Origin: Pseudomonadota bacterium
Lineage (GTDB): Bacteria; Pseudomonadota; Gammaproteobacteria; Xanthomonadales; Xanthomonadaceae
Direction of reading: 5' to 3'
NCBI GenBank assembly: GCA_023423235.1
Contig: JAFAFY010000252.1
Span: 1-10,571 of the forward strand
Length of the DNA: 10,571 nucleotides
Part shown: piece by piece, positions 7,993-10,571 of the stretch
How positions within the stretch are numbered: the first letter of the stretch is position 1
Layout: each line of letters starts with the position of its first letter
The notes under the pieces: generated by a model
Told to the model about the DNA's origin: nothing
Databases searched by the model: none
What the model saw: the letters and a program-made list of their open reading frames with translations, nothing else
Translations under genes and position numbers: made by a program

Positions 7993-9246
7993 ATGTCCGT
8001 GCCGCCTGCCGCCGCCACCGCGAGTTATGCCGCGCGCATCGCCTTCGTGGTGGAATTGGCCGAGCACCTGCATGCCTACGGCACCACCGCCCAGCGCCTG
8101 GAAGGCGCGGTGATCGCCGCGTCCCAGCAACTTGGCCTGGACTGCGAACCGTGGGTCAACCCGACCGGCATGATCCTGTCCTTCAGCGATCCGCTGCGGC
8201 CGCCCGGCGACAGCGACACCACGCGCGTGATCCGCATGGCCCCTGGCGAGGTCAACCTGTTCAAGCTGTGCGAGACCGACCGTATCGCCGAGCTGGTGGT
8301 GGCCGGCGAGCTGGACCTGGCCGAGGGGCATGCCGCGCTGCGTGCGCTCGAGCAGCGCCAGCCGCGCCGGCGCACCGCGCTGCTGCACCTGCTGGGCTTC
8401 CCGATGATCGCCGCTGGTGTCGCCGGCCTGTGGCGGCTGCCGTGGGCGGACATCGCCGCGACCGCCTGCATCGGCCTGTTGATCGGGCTGCTGGACCTGG
8501 CCACGCGCAATGGCGTGCGCCTGAAGGAGGCCAGCGACGCGCTGGCGGGCATGCTGGCCGGTCTGGTCGCGATCCTGGTCTCGGCTTTCGTGGTGCCGTT
8601 GAACCTCAACACGGTGATCATCGCCTCGTTGATCGTGCTGCTGCCCGGCATGGCGCTGACCAATGCGATCAACGAGCTGACCAGCCAGCACCTGGTCTCG
8701 GGCACCGCGCGCTTCGCCGGCGCCGTGACCACGGTGCTCAAGCTCACCGTCGGTACCGCGATCGCGCTGGGGCTGGCGCAGTTGCTCGGGGTCGAGCCGC
8801 AGGTCCGCGCCGCGCGCCCCCAGCCCGACTGGGTGGAGTGGGGCGCGCTGGTGGTGGCCGCATTCGCGTTCTCGATCCTGTTCCGCGCCGCGCGCCGCGA
8901 CGTGCTGCTGGTGATGGCCGCGGCTGCGTCCGGTTACCTGATCTCGCGTTTCGTCGGCCAGGCCTATGGCGCCAATGCAGGCCTGTTCGTATCGGGTCTG
9001 GTGGTCACCGCGGCCGGCAATGGCTACGCGCGCTGGGCCAACCGGCCGGGCGCGCTGATCCGGGTGCCCGGCATCATCATGCTGGTGCCCGGCAGTACCA
9101 GTCTGCGCGGGGTCATGAACCTGGTGCAGCGCCAGGACGTCATGGCCGGCGAGGAGGCGATGCTGGCGGTGATCAACATCATTCTCGCCCTGATTGCCGG
9201 CCTGGTATTCGGCAATCTGCTGCTGCCGGCGCGCAAGAATCTCTGA
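7993..9246 (+). CDS. Threonine/serine exporter family protein (ThrE-like)
   Basis: Inner-membrane transporter, 417 aa, of the ThrE family, whose Corynebacterium member exports threonine and serine with the proton motive force. The N-terminal soluble part (about 1-125) has the family pattern FVVELAEHLHAYGTTAQRLE and an NPTGMILSF strand. The first membrane domain (about 130-265) contains GLLIGLLDLA and LLPGMALTNAINELTSQHLVSG. The second (about 283-412, ThrE_2-like) contains FRAARRDVL, GYARWANRPG and the signature VPGIIMLVPGSTSLRG (358-373). Both halves are in one protein, unlike the split two-gene form found in many bacteria. The ATG at 7993 is chosen because homology begins soon after; an in-frame TTG at 7918 gives 25 extra residues of non-family sequence. 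No clear Shine-Dalgarno. The substrate is inferred from the family only. Confidence 0.9.
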   Translation: MSVPPAAATASYAARIAFVVELAEHLHAYGTTAQRLEGAVIAASQQLGLDCEPWVNPTGMILSFSDPLRPPGDSDTTRVIRMAPGEVNLFKLCETDRIAELVVAGELDLAEGHAALRALEQRQPRRRTALLHLLGFPMIAAGVAGLWRLPWADIAATACIGLLIGLLDLATRNGVRLKEASDALAGMLAGLVAILVSAFVVPLNLNTVIIASLIVLLPGMALTNAINELTSQHLVSGTARFAGAVTTVLKLTVGTAIALGLAQLLGVEPQVRAARPQPDWVEWGALVVAAFAFSILFRAARRDVLLVMAAAASGYLISRFVGQAYGANAGLFVSGLVVTAAGNGYARWANRPGALIRVPGIIMLVPGSTSLRGVMNLVQRQDVMAGEEAMLAVINIILALIAGLVFGNLLLPARKNL

Positions 9247-9371
9247 GTGCGGTTGGCTGGCCAGGCGTCGGGGGGATTTCCCGGAATCGCGTTGCCGTGC
9301 CAAGCGCCGCTTGGACGGGCCGACTGCGAACGCAGGCCACGGCAGCCGGGCCGGCACCGGCGGCTGCGCGC

Positions 9372-9386
9372 ATCAGGCGACCTGAT
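9372..9386. repeat. Short perfect dyad downstream of the exporter gene
   Basis: ATCAGG-CGA-CCTGAT, 6-bp arms with a 3-nt centre, 125 bp after the exporter stop and 31 bp before the likely IS left end. It is a weak candidate terminator because only a short T-rich stretch (ATCTTTC) follows. The rest of 9247-9417 shows no gene or other clear signal. Confidence 0.25.
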
Positions 9387-9431
9387 TAGCACGATCTTTC
9401 AGTCTCCCTTCTCCCGCTGTATAGACCGGAC

Positions 9432-9466
9432 ACATGGTGGACAGGTGTTCGGGGACATGGTGGACA
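9432..9466. repeat. 12-bp direct repeat near the IS left end
   Basis: ACATGGTGGACA occurs twice without mismatch, at 9432-9443 and 9455-9466 (period 23 bp), between the proposed IS end and the transposase start. The position and spacing suggest transposase-binding sites in the terminal region, which is inference. Confidence 0.6.
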
Positions 9467-9504
9467 CATTCAAGCTCGGCGTTTCGATCCTGGAGGAAGG
9501 AACG

Positions 9505-10571
9505 ATGCCGTGGCAGGAGGTGTCGACGATGGTGTTACGTGAGGAGTTCACGCAATTGGCGCTGCGGGAGGAAGGCAATGTCCGGCAACTGTGCCGCCGG
9601 TTCGGGATCAGCCCGACGACGGGCTACAAGTGGCTGGCCCGTGCACGCGCTGGCGAGCCGTTATCGGATCGCTCCCGGCGACCGCATGACATGCCGCGCC
9701 GCTGTGCGCAGGCGCTCGAGGCCCACATCGTTGCGCTCCGGGCCCAGCATCCGGCATGGGGCGCACGCAAGCTGGCGCGTCGGCTGGAGGTGCTGGGACA
9801 TGCGATGCCGGCTGTCAGCACGGTGCATGCGGTACTGCGACGGCATGGCTTGATCGCGCCGGCGGCCTCGCAGGCCGCCCGGCCCTGGCAGCGCTTCGAA
9901 CATGCGGCGCCCAACGACCTGTGGCAGATGGACTTCAAGGGGCACGTGCCGATGCACCGCGGGCGTTGCCACCCCCTCACCGTGCTCGACGATCACTCCC
10001 GCTATGCCCTGGTGCTGCAGGCCTGCGGTGCGGAGACCCGTGATCTCGTCATCGGGCACCTGACCACGGCGTTCCGGCGCTATGGGCTGCCGATGCGGAT
10101 GACGATGGACAATGGCGCGCCGTGGGGAAGCGATGGGGGCCACTACACCCGGCTCGACCTGTGGCTGATGCGCCAGGGCATCCGGGTCGGTCACTCGCGG
10201 CCCTATCACCCGCAGACCCAGGGCAAGGACGAGCGCTTCCATCGCACCCTCGATGTCGAGGTGCTGCAGGGAACACCGCTGATCGACCTGGTGCACGCCC
10301 AGCATGCCTTCGACCACTGGCGCGCCGTCTACAACCGGCAGCGCCCGCATGAGGCGTTGGGCATGGGCGTGCCGGCCGACCGGTACCGGTCCAGCACCCG
10401 CGAATTCATCGAGCGGCCCGCCCGGCCGGAGTACGGGGAGGGTGACGACGTCCGGGTCGTCTACATGCACGGCCGGATCGCGTGGCGGGGCAAGACCTGG
10501 AAGATCGGCAAGGCCTTTGTCGGCGAGCGTGTCGCCATCCGGCCGTCGGGCGAGGATGCCCAGCACGATGT
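9505..10571 (+). CDS. IS481-family transposase, 3' end outside window
   Basis: DDE-type transposase that cuts and joins the ends of its insertion sequence. The frame is open from ATG 9505 to the last base: 355 whole codons, no stop. Seen directly: an N-terminal helix-turn-helix at about 18-48 (EEGNVRQLCRRFGISPTTGYKWL), a linker HPAWGARKLARRL, and an rve-type catalytic core with Asp143 (LWQMDFKGH), Asp202 (MTMDNGAPWG) and Glu243 (TQGKDERFHRTL). The second Asp and the Glu have 40 residues between them, slightly more than the 35 typical of the wider group. RPHEALGMGVPADRY follows, as in IS481 and IS3 relatives. The start has GGAGG (9492-9496) 8 nt upstream. All three catalytic residues are present and there is no frameshift, so the enzyme could be active if the C-terminus is intact. 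Confidence 0.93.
   Translation, partial: MPWQEVSTMVLREEFTQLALREEGNVRQLCRRFGISPTTGYKWLARARAGEPLSDRSRRPHDMPRRCAQALEAHIVALRAQHPAWGARKLARRLEVLGHAMPAVSTVHAVLRRHGLIAPAASQAARPWQRFEHAAPNDLWQMDFKGHVPMHRGRCHPLTVLDDHSRYALVLQACGAETRDLVIGHLTTAFRRYGLPMRMTMDNGAPWGSDGGHYTRLDLWLMRQGIRVGHSRPYHPQTQGKDERFHRTLDVEVLQGTPLIDLVHAQHAFDHWRAVYNRQRPHEALGMGVPADRYRSSTREFIERPARPEYGEGDDVRVVYMHGRIAWRGKTWKIGKAFVGERVAIRPSGEDAQHD

Larger units (their letters stand above)
9418..10571 (+). mobile_element. IS481-family insertion sequence, left part (continues past window end)
   Basis: The element is recognised from its DDE transposase and the end-like sequence before it. I place the left end at TGT (9418-9420) because IS481-type elements commonly start with TGT and the end-proximal repeats begin just after it; this boundary is inferred. 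The right end, right inverted repeat and target duplication lie outside the window. It is inserted in intergenic DNA 171 bp after the exporter stop, so no visible gene is broken. Confidence 0.7.

Noticed and set aside
7909..9357. 482-codon open frame on the minus strand, antisense to the exporter
   Set aside because: Gln/Arg/Gly/His-rich low-complexity translation with no family motif; it is a shadow of the ThrE-like gene.
9661..10566. 301-codon minus-strand frame within the IS
   Set aside because: Antisense to an intact DDE transposase with all catalytic residues; no recognisable domain.

Overview
This is a GC-rich bacterial window with dense, short-spaced genes. Gene content suggests a gammaproteobacterium of the Xanthomonadaceae type (Lysobacter, Luteimonas or Stenotrophomonas-like): scoAB beside a WbsX/RgpF glycan protein, a four-gene Mce lipid-transport operon with a STAS-fused permease, and 7-bp GGGATTC-type heptad repeats. 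The taxonomic call is an inference from gene content and composition; no marker gene is present.

Layout. Plus strand, 2-1206: the 3' part of scoA and complete scoB, the two subunits of a 3-oxoacid CoA-transferase, separated by a 146-bp gap holding two perfect hairpins. Minus strand, 1237-3309: a 690-aa protein joining a GH99-like WbsX domain to an RgpF-like domain, probably involved in cell-surface polysaccharide synthesis. It converges on scoB and diverges from an AlkB-type DNA dealkylation dioxygenase (3403-4029, plus). Minus strand, 7844 down to 4181: an operon-like run of permease (STAS-MlaE), ATPase (MlaF-like), MCE protein (MlaD-like) and auxiliary lipoprotein. Plus strand, 7993-9246: a ThrE-type amino-acid exporter, divergent from the permease. 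From about 9418 to the window end: the left part of an IS481-family insertion sequence whose transposase is open to the last base.

Function. The four Mce genes form one predicted machine that moves lipids between the inner and outer membranes: the permease and ATPase sit in the inner membrane, the MCE protein is anchored there and projects into the periplasm, and the lipoprotein is probably in the outer membrane. The STAS domain fused to the permease likely replaces the separate MlaB subunit. The other genes are stand-alone metabolic, repair, glycan and transport functions.

I did not find a clearly new system. The least ordinary signals are the paired four-unit heptad repeats between permease and ATPase, which enter the ATPase reading frame and blur its start, the tandem hairpins inside scoAB, and a perfect 8-bp dyad just upstream of alkB. 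I see no tRNA, rRNA or CRISPR array.
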